Notes: a model not told the origin generated them from the sequence alone. A stretch of DNA of 64,000 nucleotides from Roseovarius sp. A-2 (GCF_002072155.1 NZ_BDIY01000010.1:62001-126000), one strand, 5' to 3'; shown: positions 43,839 through 52,601, counted from the stretch's first letter. Numbers and translations: made by a program.

Positions 43839-44330
43839 TCAATCCGCTGAACGAGCACCACCCCTTTGGGTAGCGCCTTCTGATGTGTCTGCTGCCGTTT
43901 TCAAAAACTTCTCCATAAACACCTCCCTCGAATTGAACGGTGACACGCAATCCACCACCACGACGGTTTCCCCTGACCGCCAATCTTTCAACTCCAACGG
44001 GGTTCCGACCTCAACCTTAGCCTTCACCGCGTCCGTGACCTGTGCCCAACTCAGGAACGCCACCGGCGATTTGCCTTTCGAGTAGATCTTGAATTGTCGC
44101 AGAAAGATCGGTGTTGCGACGATGCGCTCGATCTCGCGGATCGGCAGGTCGCGATAGCGTTTATCCATGGTCATCAGCCAGACGGCCTGTCCGAGCGCGG
44201 AGCCGAAGGTGCTGGCATCGACGCCGACATCAGCGCTACCTTTTCCTGCGGTCTGTCCAGACGTCATTCGCTCTACCCAACCCACGCTATCGTCGCGATC
44301 ACACCATTTTGGGTTGTTCTCGTATAACAA
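43839..44330 (-). CDS. HlyC-like toxin-activating lysine acyltransferase
   Basis: This 163-residue cytoplasmic protein has the features of HlyC/RTX acyltransferases: GQAVWLMTMDKRYRDLPI, then FLRQFKIYSKGKSPVAFLSWAQV, LKDWRSGETVVVVDCVSPF and FMEKFLK. Such enzymes move a fatty acyl group from acyl carrier protein to lysines of an RTX protein before export. The catalytic His of HlyC (in SPLHRNWP) aligns with Tyr here (DKRYRDLP, codon TAT), while the later Asp is kept. The gene lies upstream of the Hint/RTX gene. Either the enzyme is inactive or uses other residues. An internal start at 44267 (MTSGQTAG) is possible. Confidence 0.8.
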   Translation of the reverse strand: MLYENNPKWCDRDDSVGWVERMTSGQTAGKGSADVGVDASTFGSALGQAVWLMTMDKRYRDLPIREIERIVATPIFLRQFKIYSKGKSPVAFLSWAQVTDAVKAKVEVGTPLELKDWRSGETVVVVDCVSPFNSREVFMEKFLKTAADTSEGATQRGGARSAD

Positions 44331-44366
44331 AAAAAGATTGTCAATCGCTCGCGCACTTGCATTGTG

Positions 44367-44873
44367 TCACCGCACTTTCTTCAAAATCACTTCCATTGTG
44401 GTCACGCCATACTGAATACGCGTGCCTGCGTCGATATCCAGTCGCTTGCCATCCTTGATGAACTGTTTCTCCGAAACGTAGTAATTAATCCGCTTAAGCG
44501 TCACATCGTAACCGTTCTGCTTCAAGGCATCTCCGGCAATACTGAGGAGGTTTGTCAAATCCCCCATACGGCCCGGTGTTACCGTTACCCGGCACAAGTT
44601 GCTCCGCGAAAGCACGCCGACGGTCGAAGGTCCGATGATCGTCGGGTTTGACACGCTCATACCCCAGCGGTCTTTCCGGCGCGACCCCGTAAAGCCATGC
44701 GACACAAGACTGCCCAAATCCTGTCCCGCCAACTGGTGCCCGGCACAGGCCACCACCGCCGCGCGGACTTTTGTAATGATCGCTTCGTTCAGGACTTCTG
44801 CCTGTAGGGGTCCGCCTGCCCCAACTATAAAGAACAGCGCCAGCGTTCGCCGGGAAATATTCTGAATGGTCAT
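44367..44873 (-). CDS. Exported protein of unknown function
   Basis: This 168-residue protein has a signal peptide (RRTLALFFIVGAGGPLQAE). The mature part has a pair of cysteines (AACAGHQ-like and NLCRVTV) and a basic C-terminus. It precedes the acyltransferase in the same direction, 36 bases upstream, so may be the first gene of that operon. The IS6 element starts 27 bases upstream and may have cut its promoter. Confidence 0.65.
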   Translation of the reverse strand: MTIQNISRRTLALFFIVGAGGPLQAEVLNEAIITKVRAAVVACAGHQLAGQDLGSLVSHGFTGSRRKDRWGMSVSNPTIIGPSTVGVLSRSNLCRVTVTPGRMGDLTNLLSIAGDALKQNGYDVTLKRINYYVSEKQFIKDGKRLDIDAGTRIQYGVTTMEVILKKVR

Positions 44874-44899
44874 GGTTGGGTCTCCTGAGCAGATGCGCA

Positions 44900-45708
44900 G
44901 GCATTGCCAACTTGCTGAGGCATCTTGGTGCGTCTAACGTTATGTCATGAGAATTCCAACCGAGATGCCGCGCCTGAAGGGCTATCGTTTCCCCCGTGAA
45001 GTCGTGGCCTATGCCGTATGGGCCTATCATCGCTTCGCGCTCAGCACGGCGGACGTCGAGGATCTGCTGGCTGAACGCGGTGTAACCGTCAGCCGGGAAA
45101 CCGTGCGCAAGTGGGTGAACCGGTTTGGTAAGCATTTTGCCGATTGCATCAAGCGTGACCGTCAAACCGCGGCTGACAAATGGCATCTGGACGAAGTTGT
45201 CGTTCCGATCAACGGCGTGAAGCAATGGTTGTGGCGGGCGGTCGATACGAACGGGGACGTTCTGGATATCCTTGTTCAGCCGCGCCGCAATGCCAAAGCC
45301 GCCAAGCGTTTCCTTGCGCGGCTGATCGCCCGCTTTGGCAAACCGCGTGTCGTCGTGACTGACAAATTGCGCAGTTACATCAAACCGATCCGGGCTCTTG
45401 CGCCTAAGGCTGATCATCGGGCGCACAAAGGGCTCAACAACCGCATCGAAGGTTCCCATCGACCGACCCGCAAACGAGAGAAGCTGATGGGGCGGTTCAA
45501 ATCGCCCCGACAGGCTCAGCGATTTCTGGATGCCCATGATCAGATCAACGTCGTCTTTCGTCCCCGCCGCTATCAACTCTCTGCCATCTCATATCGCCAC
45601 GCCAGGGCCGACGCGTTCGACCTCTGGAAAGTCTACGCTGCCGAAATAACCGCCTGCCAGCCGCAGTTCTCACGCCTCTCAATCACGCAAAAACAAGTTG
45701 GCAATGCC
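44900..45708 (+). mobile_element. IS6-family insertion sequence, copy 2 (809 bp)
   Basis: The ends match over 15 bases: GGCATTGCCAACTTG at 44900 and its inverse ending at 45708. The element is 809 bases, the same size as copy 3 at 49148, and the two look identical by eye. Flanking 8-mers differ (GATGCGCA and TTCCACGT). It cuts a Tn552-like transposase on its right. Copies 2 and 3 are in direct orientation. Confidence 0.9.
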
Positions 45709-45795
45709 TTCCACGTCCTTGCGGCCGGGCCACGGCCGAAAACACCAGCCGAAACCGCAAGGCGGCGGCCGCCTGGTCGAGATGGTCGGAGGTGA
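44947..45795 (+). CDS. IS6-family transposase running out of the element
   Basis: The first 254 residues match the IS6 family, with DDE residues in KWHLDEVVVPI, VVVTDKLRSY and LNNRIEGSHRP. There is no stop before the right end; the frame crosses the inverted repeat (TQKQVGNA) and picks up 28 residues from the neighbouring sequence. Compared with copy 1, the native stop after the tail helix has been lost. The core looks intact and may still be active. Confidence 0.85.
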   Translation: MRIPTEMPRLKGYRFPREVVAYAVWAYHRFALSTADVEDLLAERGVTVSRETVRKWVNRFGKHFADCIKRDRQTAADKWHLDEVVVPINGVKQWLWRAVDTNGDVLDILVQPRRNAKAAKRFLARLIARFGKPRVVVTDKLRSYIKPIRALAPKADHRAHKGLNNRIEGSHRPTRKREKLMGRFKSPRQAQRFLDAHDQINVVFRPRRYQLSAISYRHARADAFDLWKVYAAEITACQPQFSRLSITQKQVGNAFHVLAAGPRPKTPAETARRRPPGRDGRR

Positions 45796-46540
45796 AATCG
45801 CTGCCGTGATCGACGTAGAGGACTTCCGGAATGCCGCAGACCGGCCAGTCCGGGTTTTGTTTGCGCCAGATGGCCTGCCGGAGCGCCAGCGCGGTTTGCA
45901 GCGCCGAGGGTGCGCCCAGAAACACCAGATATCCGGCAATGACGCGGGAATGATCGTCCATGATCGCGGTCAACCAGGGCCGCACAGCGGTGCCATCCGC
46001 ATCGAGGATCAACATGTCGAGCATCGTGTGGTCCGCTTGCCAGAGGGCATTCGGTGCAGCGGCACGATGCCGGTAGATCAGTTCGTAGCGGTCGCGATAC
46101 GCGGCGGCACCCTCCTGAGCGAGCGTAACCATCGCCGGATCGAGCGCCTGAATGATCGACCAGACTGTGCTGTAGGACGGGATGTGCCAGTCTTGGTTTG
46201 TCGCCACTGCCGCGATGCGTCGGTAAATCGCGGCACAGGACGGTCGGGGTTTGCGCAAGGCCATTCCCTCGATCAGCCGCACCAACTCGTCGGGCAGCTT
46301 GCGCCTGTCTCCATCGGATCGGCGACGGCGGTTCAATCCATCAAGTCCTTCCGTCTTGTAGCGAGACAGCCATCGCTGCGCAGTCCGGATAGGCACCTCT
46401 GCCGCGCGGGCGGCAGCCGTCAGTGAAACGTCGTCTTCCAGATGCGGGCGAATGACGGAAAAACGGCGCATCGCTTCGTCCATCATCCTGTCCTTTCGCA
46501 TGTCCGTAAGGGGATCGATCAGCGGACGTTTTGGCATCAC
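45709..46540 (-). pseudogene. Truncated Tn552/TniA-like transposase
   Basis: About 275 residues remain. The N-terminal part has a helix-turn-helix (DVSLTAAARAAEVPIRTAQRWLSRYKTEG), and the rve/DDE core shows LWQADHTMLDMLIL and AIMDDHSRVIAGYLVFL with two of the acidic residues. The third acidic residue and the C-terminal beta-barrel are missing because IS6 copy 2 cuts the gene at 45708. It diverges from the resolvase at 46634, the arrangement of Tn552-type transposons. Confidence 0.85.
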
Positions 46541-46633
46541 GGAGTACCTCGCATAAAACCAGCATCCCTACTGTATCACATAAATGGTACGATTAAATTT
46601 GCAAAAGAGGCCCCTTATCCGTACAATGCTTAC
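46541..46633. promoter_or_regulatory. Divergent promoter and probable resolution site
   Basis: The 93 bases between the truncated transposase and the resolvase are AT-rich and contain partial inverted repeats (TGGTACGAT and ATCCGTACA). In Tn552-like elements this place carries res and the two promoters. The subsites cannot be defined by eye. Confidence 0.5.
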
Positions 46634-47215
46634 ATGATTTCCACAAAAATCGGATACGCGCGCTGCTCGACCGACCGACAGGACCTGTCGGCGCAAAAAC
46701 AGGCGCTCGAAAATCTGGGCGTTGCCTCAGATCGCATCTATACCGACCACGGGCTGACCGGCACCAACCGTGACCGCCCCGGTCTGGACCAGGCCCTCGC
46801 CGCCGTGCGCGAGGGGGATACCCTCGTCGTGCCCAAACTCGACCGGCTGGCGCGCTCCGTGCCCGACGCACGCGACATCGCCGACAAGCTGAAGGCGCGT
46901 GGCGTGAACCTCGCTTTGGGCGCGTCGGTCTATGATCCAAGCGATCCGATGGGAAAGATGTTCTTCAACATCCTCGCCACCTTCGCGGAATTCGAAGCCG
47001 ACCTGATCCGCATGCGCACCCGCGAAGGCATGGCCATCGCCCGCGCAAAGGGTAAACTGCGCGGCAAACAGCCGAAGCTCTCGGAGCGCCAATCCCGCGA
47101 GTTGCGACGGATGTACGATACAGGCGACTATTCCGTCAGCGATCTGGCCGAGGTGTTTTCCGTTTCCCGACCAACGATCTATCGAACGTTGCAGAGAGTG
47201 CCGGGCGTGGGGTAG
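46634..47215 (+). CDS. Serine resolvase of a Tn552-like element
   Basis: This 193-residue protein begins ISTKIGYARCSTDRQ with the catalytic Ser near residue 12. LVVPKLDRLARSVPDA and FAEFEADLIRMRTREGM hold the active-site Arg residues, and SVSDLAEVFSVSRPTIYRTL forms the C-terminal helix-turn-helix. It is a different protein from the resolvase at 37182. It should resolve cointegrates of the element whose transposase lies divergently upstream. Confidence 0.92.
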   Translation: MISTKIGYARCSTDRQDLSAQKQALENLGVASDRIYTDHGLTGTNRDRPGLDQALAAVREGDTLVVPKLDRLARSVPDARDIADKLKARGVNLALGASVYDPSDPMGKMFFNILATFAEFEADLIRMRTREGMAIARAKGKLRGKQPKLSERQSRELRRMYDTGDYSVSDLAEVFSVSRPTIYRTLQRVPGVG

Positions 47216-47314
47216 GTTGGAGCTGAAGTCGCTCGGAAATTGAGCGTGACGAGAAGGACCGTCTGTGAACATATTCGCTTACAAATTTGATCTCAGTGCA
47301 GAAAGGTAGACTAG

Positions 47315-47626
47315 ATGACTGAAAAATCACCTGTCACCGTTATTTCATATATTTCCAATCGAGGTGCACTTGTTCGCATTGATCCTCAGCTCATGCCAGT
47401 ACCTTTTGAGGAAGGTCAAAGCTTCTCAGCACAAATAGAAGTCGGATGTACCGCAGAAAAAATGACCTCCTATGAATTTAATTTTGAGTTCAAGAAGGAA
47501 GCGTCATCTGCCACGGGACGGGTTTCTCCAAAAGCGGCTATGGGAATAATCGAAGGCTTAACGGAAGGTCCAGCGACCTTTGAGTTCTTCAAGATAGACA
47601 ACGTGCTACGCACCACTGCGGCTTAA
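47315..47626 (+). CDS. Small protein of unknown function
   Basis: This 103-residue protein has no signal peptide (MTEKSPVTVISYISNRG), a beta-rich look (SAQIEVGCTAEKMTSYEFNFEFKK) and one cysteine. Its DNA is AT-richer than the flanks. It lies 14 bases before the Hint/HExxH gene and is likely cotranscribed; it could be a partner or immunity protein. No family recognised. Confidence 0.6.
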   Translation: MTEKSPVTVISYISNRGALVRIDPQLMPVPFEEGQSFSAQIEVGCTAEKMTSYEFNFEFKKEASSATGRVSPKAAMGIIEGLTEGPATFEFFKIDNVLRTTAA

Positions 47627-47640
47627 ATAGGGCTATTCAA

Positions 47641-49104
47641 ATGGCAGACCCAAACTCCGATCCCAGTACTATTGCCGTTTTAGCTGATATCTTGGTGTCA
47701 GACGGATATGTTCCGTTAAATTTTGGTGGCAACACATTCGAAATTAGGTATCAAGCTGGATACGTTACGCCGGATAGCTACGATCAAACAGAAGAAGCTA
47801 TCAACGTAATTACAACAGTAACGTCGTTTGCGTTATCCTCGACAGGCTCAACCCTCATTCAAGGGCAAGGTGAAATCGTTTGGATCAATGTCACAAATGA
47901 CCCAAACGGACAAGATTCTGGTGCGACTCGTCTGATGGGACAGCCGATTGTGAACATTAACACTACCCAAGTCGGCGACTTGTATCGTGCTGCAGATGGC
48001 ACCTATCAAGAATTCAATTTGCAGCACATAGTGAACCACGAATTGGTACATATTTTTGGGGACCCGGAAGACACCCCAAATCATAATGCCATCACCAACG
48101 CCGCTAACGGTGAAACCTTTGGCGGGCCACCAAGAAGCGACAACTATTTCGATACGATTACTCAGGACAATTTCTGTTTCGGCCCTGAAGTCCCCATCGA
48201 CATGTGGCCGCTCGATCCCGACCTCAAACCCGGCCTAGATGGCATCTACGATCAAGACGCGGTGCGCGCGAAGGTCTGGAAGAAGCCGATAGAGCTAATC
48301 CGCGTCGGCGATCTGGTGGTGTCGTTTGACGACGACGGCAACCTGGTCCCCGGCCCAGTAACGCGCACCTTCCAGAACAACGCCAAAATCCTGCTGGATT
48401 TCCACGGCACGCGCGTGACCCCCGGCCACGTCTACTACCGCCCGGACAGCAAGAAATCCTACAAATACGAAGCGCTGATCGACGTGCTGCGCGACGATGG
48501 CATGATCAAGCACCAGGATGGAACACTGATCCGCGCGGCCACCAATGTCCCCGTGGACAGCCCGCGTGACGGCTTCGTCCGCGCCATTGCTGGGAAGCGC
48601 AAAGCAGACGGCACATTGGAACAAACCGACGAAGGCCGCATCCGCCTCGGTACGCGCTTCCTTGTCGGCACTGGCAAGGAGCGCAAATCTTGGGCTGTGG
48701 CTGACCTGATTGAACACGGTGGCGGCTTCGTCGGCGATGACGAACTGATCCGCGTCGGTGATGGCGAGCCTATGCCATTCCTCTGGGATTTTGGCGAAAC
48801 ACTACCCAAACCTGAAGATTTCGTGCTCGCCTGTTCCGGTACGACGCTTGAGGACATCTACAAAGCCGCTGAATGGGAAAGCCAAGGCCCGCGCCTGCCT
48901 GCCCCGATGGTGCTGGATCGCGGCCCTGTTCAACCGCTCAAAGGTGCGGCGCTATCGGCCATGCCCCGCAACGAACCTCTCAATGTCGCACATGCTCCGA
49001 TGGCACCCGCCAAGCCGCAACGCACCCTGAACCGCAAGCAGCGCAAGGCGATGGAAGCCAAGCAACGCAAAGCGGCCAAGTCCGGCAAACGGATCGCGGG
49101 CTGA
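47641..49104 (+). CDS. Putative metalloprotease fused to a Hint-like domain
   Basis: This 487-residue protein has HELVHIFGD at 133-141, an HExxHxxG zinc-protease signature of metzincin type; a third ligand is unclear (Asp141, Asp144 or His147). The following part opens with Cys179 in NFCFGPEVPIDMW. It continues with LIRVGDLVVSFDDDGNLVPG and VTPGHVYYRP (TPGH at 260-263), a Hint-like domain with no clear C-terminal His-Asn. The C-terminus is Lys/Arg/Gln-rich (NRKQRKAMEAKQRKAAKSG). No Sec signal is present. It stands between a resolvase and IS6 copy 3. Confidence 0.75.
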   Translation: MADPNSDPSTIAVLADILVSDGYVPLNFGGNTFEIRYQAGYVTPDSYDQTEEAINVITTVTSFALSSTGSTLIQGQGEIVWINVTNDPNGQDSGATRLMGQPIVNINTTQVGDLYRAADGTYQEFNLQHIVNHELVHIFGDPEDTPNHNAITNAANGETFGGPPRSDNYFDTITQDNFCFGPEVPIDMWPLDPDLKPGLDGIYDQDAVRAKVWKKPIELIRVGDLVVSFDDDGNLVPGPVTRTFQNNAKILLDFHGTRVTPGHVYYRPDSKKSYKYEALIDVLRDDGMIKHQDGTLIRAATNVPVDSPRDGFVRAIAGKRKADGTLEQTDEGRIRLGTRFLVGTGKERKSWAVADLIEHGGGFVGDDELIRVGDGEPMPFLWDFGETLPKPEDFVLACSGTTLEDIYKAAEWESQGPRLPAPMVLDRGPVQPLKGAALSAMPRNEPLNVAHAPMAPAKPQRTLNRKQRKAMEAKQRKAAKSGKRIAG

Positions 49105-49107
49105 GAG

Positions 49108-49147
49108 ATGAGCCCCAAGGAGATCAAGCCCGGCGATACGGTCAAAG
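49108..49147 (+). pseudogene. 5' fragment of a gene cut by IS6 copy 3
   Basis: An ATG four bases after the previous stop opens a frame (MSPKEIKPGDTVK) that enters the IS6 end after 13 codons. A GAGAG sequence precedes it. The rest of the gene is not in the window. The product cannot be named. Confidence 0.45.
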
Positions 49148-49956
49148 GGCATTGCCAACTTGCTGAGGCATCTTGGTGCGTCTAACGTTATGTCATGAGA
49201 ATTCCAACCGAGATGCCGCGCCTGAAGGGCTATCGTTTCCCCCGTGAAGTCGTGGCCTATGCCGTATGGGCCTATCATCGCTTCGCGCTCAGCACGGCGG
49301 ACGTCGAGGATCTGCTGGCTGAACGCGGTGTAACCGTCAGCCGGGAAACCGTGCGCAAGTGGGTGAACCGGTTTGGTAAGCATTTTGCCGATTGCATCAA
49401 GCGTGACCGTCAAACCGCGGCTGACAAATGGCATCTGGACGAAGTTGTCGTTCCGATCAACGGCGTGAAGCAATGGTTGTGGCGGGCGGTCGATACGAAC
49501 GGGGACGTTCTGGATATCCTTGTTCAGCCGCGCCGCAATGCCAAAGCCGCCAAGCGTTTCCTTGCGCGGCTGATCGCCCGCTTTGGCAAACCGCGTGTCG
49601 TCGTGACTGACAAATTGCGCAGTTACATCAAACCGATCCGGGCTCTTGCGCCTAAGGCTGATCATCGGGCGCACAAAGGGCTCAACAACCGCATCGAAGG
49701 TTCCCATCGACCGACCCGCAAACGAGAGAAGCTGATGGGGCGGTTCAAATCGCCCCGACAGGCTCAGCGATTTCTGGATGCCCATGATCAGATCAACGTC
49801 GTCTTTCGTCCCCGCCGCTATCAACTCTCTGCCATCTCATATCGCCACGCCAGGGCCGACGCGTTCGACCTCTGGAAAGTCTACGCTGCCGAAATAACCG
49901 CCTGCCAGCCGCAGTTCTCACGCCTCTCAATCACGCAAAAACAAGTTGGCAATGCC
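49148..49956 (+). mobile_element. IS6-family insertion sequence, copy 3 (809 bp)
   Basis: It has the same size, ends and, as far as read, sequence as copy 2 at 44900, in the same orientation. The flanking 8-mers (GGTCAAAG and CCTGAAAC) differ, so no simple target duplication is present. Its right end truncates parB. The pair could mobilise the DNA between them as an IS26-like translocatable unit, or recombine to delete it. Confidence 0.9.
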
Positions 49957-50220
49957 CCTGAAACTCGCCGCCGTGGCCCCTGCCCTGCTCGAGCTCTACG
50001 CCGAGGACGAGATGACGCTGGAGCAGCTGATGGCCTTCACGGTCAATCCGGATCACGAGCGTCAGGTTCAGGTCTGGGAGGCGATCAAGTCTTCGTGGAA
50101 CAAGGAGTCCTATCAGATCCGGCGGATGCTGACGGAAACCTCGGTGCGGGCATCGGACCGGCGCGCCGTCTTTGTCGGCGTCGAGGCGTACGAGGCGGCG
50201 GGCGGCACCATGTTGCATGA
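49195..50220 (+). CDS. IS6-family transposase with a long readthrough tail
   Basis: The first 254 residues match those of copy 2. The frame has no stop at the element's right end and continues 87 codons into parB DNA in a different frame from ParB. The tail is not expected to be functional. The catalytic DDE residues are intact. Confidence 0.8.
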   Translation: MRIPTEMPRLKGYRFPREVVAYAVWAYHRFALSTADVEDLLAERGVTVSRETVRKWVNRFGKHFADCIKRDRQTAADKWHLDEVVVPINGVKQWLWRAVDTNGDVLDILVQPRRNAKAAKRFLARLIARFGKPRVVVTDKLRSYIKPIRALAPKADHRAHKGLNNRIEGSHRPTRKREKLMGRFKSPRQAQRFLDAHDQINVVFRPRRYQLSAISYRHARADAFDLWKVYAAEITACQPQFSRLSITQKQVGNAPETRRRGPCPARALRRGRDDAGAADGLHGQSGSRASGSGLGGDQVFVEQGVLSDPADADGNLGAGIGPARRLCRRRGVRGGGRHHVA

Positions 50221-51643
50221 CCTCTTCCAAGGCGATGACGGCGGTTGGCTAGAAGATCCTGCCCTGCTCGATCGTCTGGTCAGCGAAAAGCTTCAGGCTG
50301 AAGCCGAAGCGATTGCGACCGAAGGTTGGAAATGGATCGAGGTCTCGCTCGACCTGCCCTATGGCTACAGCCACGGTTTGCGGCGGCTAAGCGGAGACCC
50401 GGCGCCGATGACGGATGACGAAGGCGCGGCCCATGCCAAGCTGCTTGCCGAGTGCCGGGCGCTCGAAGAGCAATACGAGGGCCAGGATGAATTCCCCGAA
50501 GAGATCGACGCGCGACTTGGCGAGTTGGAAGTCGCGATGGAGAAGCTCGAGGCCCGGCCGCTGATCTTCGACGATGAGGAGATCGCACGGGCAGGGGCGT
50601 TCGTGACGCTTGACCGCTATGGCGAGCTTGCCGTTTATCGGGGCTTCGTGCGGCCCGAGGATGAGCCTCGGGAAGATGCCGACGTCCACAGCGGTGAACA
50701 GGCGGCAGACGGGCAGGGCGTTGAGCTTTCAGCGGGGAGCAATGTGGATGGTATCGGCCACGGCACGGTGATCACCTCTGCCGGTCAGGCGCTTGGTGCC
50801 AACGTGCCTGACGACGAGGACGATGGTGCACTGAAGCCCTTGCCCGAGCGGCTGATCATGGAGCTGACGGCGCACCGGACATTGGCACTGCGCGAAGCTG
50901 TCGGTCGCTCCCCTGACGTCGCGTTGACGCTGCTGCTCCTGAAGCTCGTCAACGATACCTTCCGGACGTCCAGTTCGGCCGGCAGCTGCCTCGAGGCTTC
51001 GGTGCGTCACGTCTACATGTCGGCGCAGGCGAGCGACCTGAAGGACAGCGTAGTGGCCAAGCTGGTGGACGATCGCCACGCGGAGTGGGAGACCGACCTT
51101 CCGCTTGGGGACGATGCCGCTCTCTGGGATTACCTGACCTCCCTCGATCAGGTGAGCCGGCTGTCCCTGCTCGCGCATTGCCTCAGCTTCGGGATCAACG
51201 CGCTCCACGAGAAGGTGAACCCCTATGGTGTTGGTATCTCGGCCAGCGGTTTGACCAGGCGGATGACCCAGTCCGACTTGGTCGCACAGGCGGTCGAACT
51301 CGACATGGTCGAGGCGGGCTGGAAGCCGACGGCCGATACCTACCTGAACCGCGTGCCCAAGGTGCGGATCCTCGAGGCTGTGCGCGAGGCGAAAGGGGAG
51401 GGGACGGCGCAGCTCCTCGATCATCTGAAGAAGGGCGAGATGGCGACCGAAGCCGAGCGTCTCTTGAAAGGCAGCGGCTGGTTGCCGGAGGTTCTTCGCC
51501 GTCACGACCTCGAGGCACTCGACGGTGTGGAAGGGCAGGGGGCGTCTGACTCCGACACCGAGCAGGCCGAAGATGTCGACCTGCCCGCCTTCCTTACAGC
51601 GGACTTGCCGAGCAATGAGGCATCGATGATGGCCGCGGAGTGA
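49952..51643 (+). pseudogene. Large ParB-like protein, N-terminus removed by IS6
   Basis: About 560 residues remain of a protein that in its family has roughly 700. The lost part is the ParB/Srx nuclease-like domain with its conserved Arg motif. The remaining sequence starts PLKLAAVAPALLELYAEDEM and includes the DNA-binding-like part (ESYQIRRMLTETSVRASDRRA), an acidic linker and a helical C-terminus. An ATG made at the IS boundary (49952) is in frame, so a shortened protein could be made. It would normally serve partition or regulation of the mobile element. Confidence 0.8.
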
Positions 51644-51655
51644 TCTGCGCCATCC

Positions 51656-51677
51656 GAGGGCGGGGAAACCCGCCCTC
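51656..51677 (+). terminator. Strong hairpin after parB
   Basis: GAGGGCGGG (51656-51664) pairs perfectly with CCCGCCCTC (51669-51677) around a GAAA tetraloop, 12 bases after the parB stop. There is no long T-run, but AT-rich sequence follows. It probably ends the parB transcript. Confidence 0.7.
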
Positions 51678-51742
51678 AATCACATAAAACATAACAATAT
51701 CAATAAGATGAATGCAACATGATGCATTCAGGATGAGGAATC

Positions 51743-52216
51743 ATGTCTGCAACGACCATTCTCGATACCGCGCCCCTGGGCGCGCTCATTCGCTACACCG
51801 ATAGCACACCGAAACCGCCTGCGCGGTTCACGAAGAAACTCGCGGCCTGGGAGCGCTCGAACGGCGTTGGCCGTCTCGTCAAGAAGGAGCCGCCACGACC
51901 CTATCCGACCTGGACGGCGCCGGCGTCGTTCACGCTGCACGAGGGGAACTTCTCCTCGGACGGGGTCATACTCGTGACGATCATGCGGACCCATTCGGCG
52001 GATAGCGCCTTGACCTTCGAGGTCGCTGAGGAACCACAGCCCGGGCAGGTGCGTGTCCTTTTGGATTTCGGCGGTTGCACGGAGCTGCTCCACCTGGCCG
52101 AGTCTGTCACGGCTGCGGAACTCTGGATCGCCAGAGAAGGCTATCGCAACGCGCGGCTGGAGATTGTCGGCAGCGAGGACGGCGATAGGGCAGGGAACGC
52201 AGAACTGGCCGCCTGA
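51743..52216 (+). CDS. Protein of unknown function next to parB
   Basis: This 157-residue soluble protein has a Pro/Lys-rich first half (TPKPPARFTKKLAAWERSNG) and a beta-rich middle (FTLHEGNFSSDGVILVTIM, PGQVRVLLDFGGCTELLHL). The ATG at 51743 follows a GAGGAATC sequence. It follows large parB genes in alphaproteobacterial islands, as I recall, but its function is unknown. A hairpin lies just after its stop. Confidence 0.65.
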   Translation: MSATTILDTAPLGALIRYTDSTPKPPARFTKKLAAWERSNGVGRLVKKEPPRPYPTWTAPASFTLHEGNFSSDGVILVTIMRTHSADSALTFEVAEEPQPGQVRVLLDFGGCTELLHLAESVTAAELWIAREGYRNARLEIVGSEDGDRAGNAELAA

Positions 52217-52233
52217 GCCTGAAAAATCCAAGG

Positions 52234-52253
52234 GGCCCGCCAAAGTGCGGGCC
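52234..52253 (+). terminator. Hairpin after the parB-linked gene
   Basis: GGCCCGC (52234-52240) pairs with GCGGGCC (52247-52253) around a six-base loop. It sits 17 bases after a stop and lacks a T-run, so it is a probable but weak terminator. The remaining sequence to 52601 shows no supported gene. Confidence 0.45.
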
Positions 52254-52601
52254 TCTCACCCATCACGACCCTGTCCTGCGAGATCGCGGGGCACCATAGG
52301 ATCCAATCCAACACGGAAGGAGGTCTTCTACCAAATGTCTGCCGGGAGGCTGGCAGCGATAGCATCAGCGGGACACCCGGCTCCAGTCAGCGGTCGCACC
52401 ATCCCCCGCTCGCCATTCCCTTCCTTGCCCCGAATCCTGTCTTCGAGATCAACCCGCGAGGGGTCGGACTACGGGCGAGCCCGTGCCGCCGGGTGGATTC
52501 GGACGAGCCGAACGCACCCGGTGATGTCAGCCAGTCTTCGGGCCAGCGGGGTCCTGTCGCGCGGGGGATGGTCCTCCGCCTCCAAGACAGGAGCCAAACA
52601 G

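Noticed and set aside
44900..49956. IS6 copies 2 and 3 considered as a simple composite transposon with target duplication
   Set aside because: The outer 8-mers (GATGCGCA on the left, CCTGAAAC on the right) do not match, so a single insertion event is not supported.
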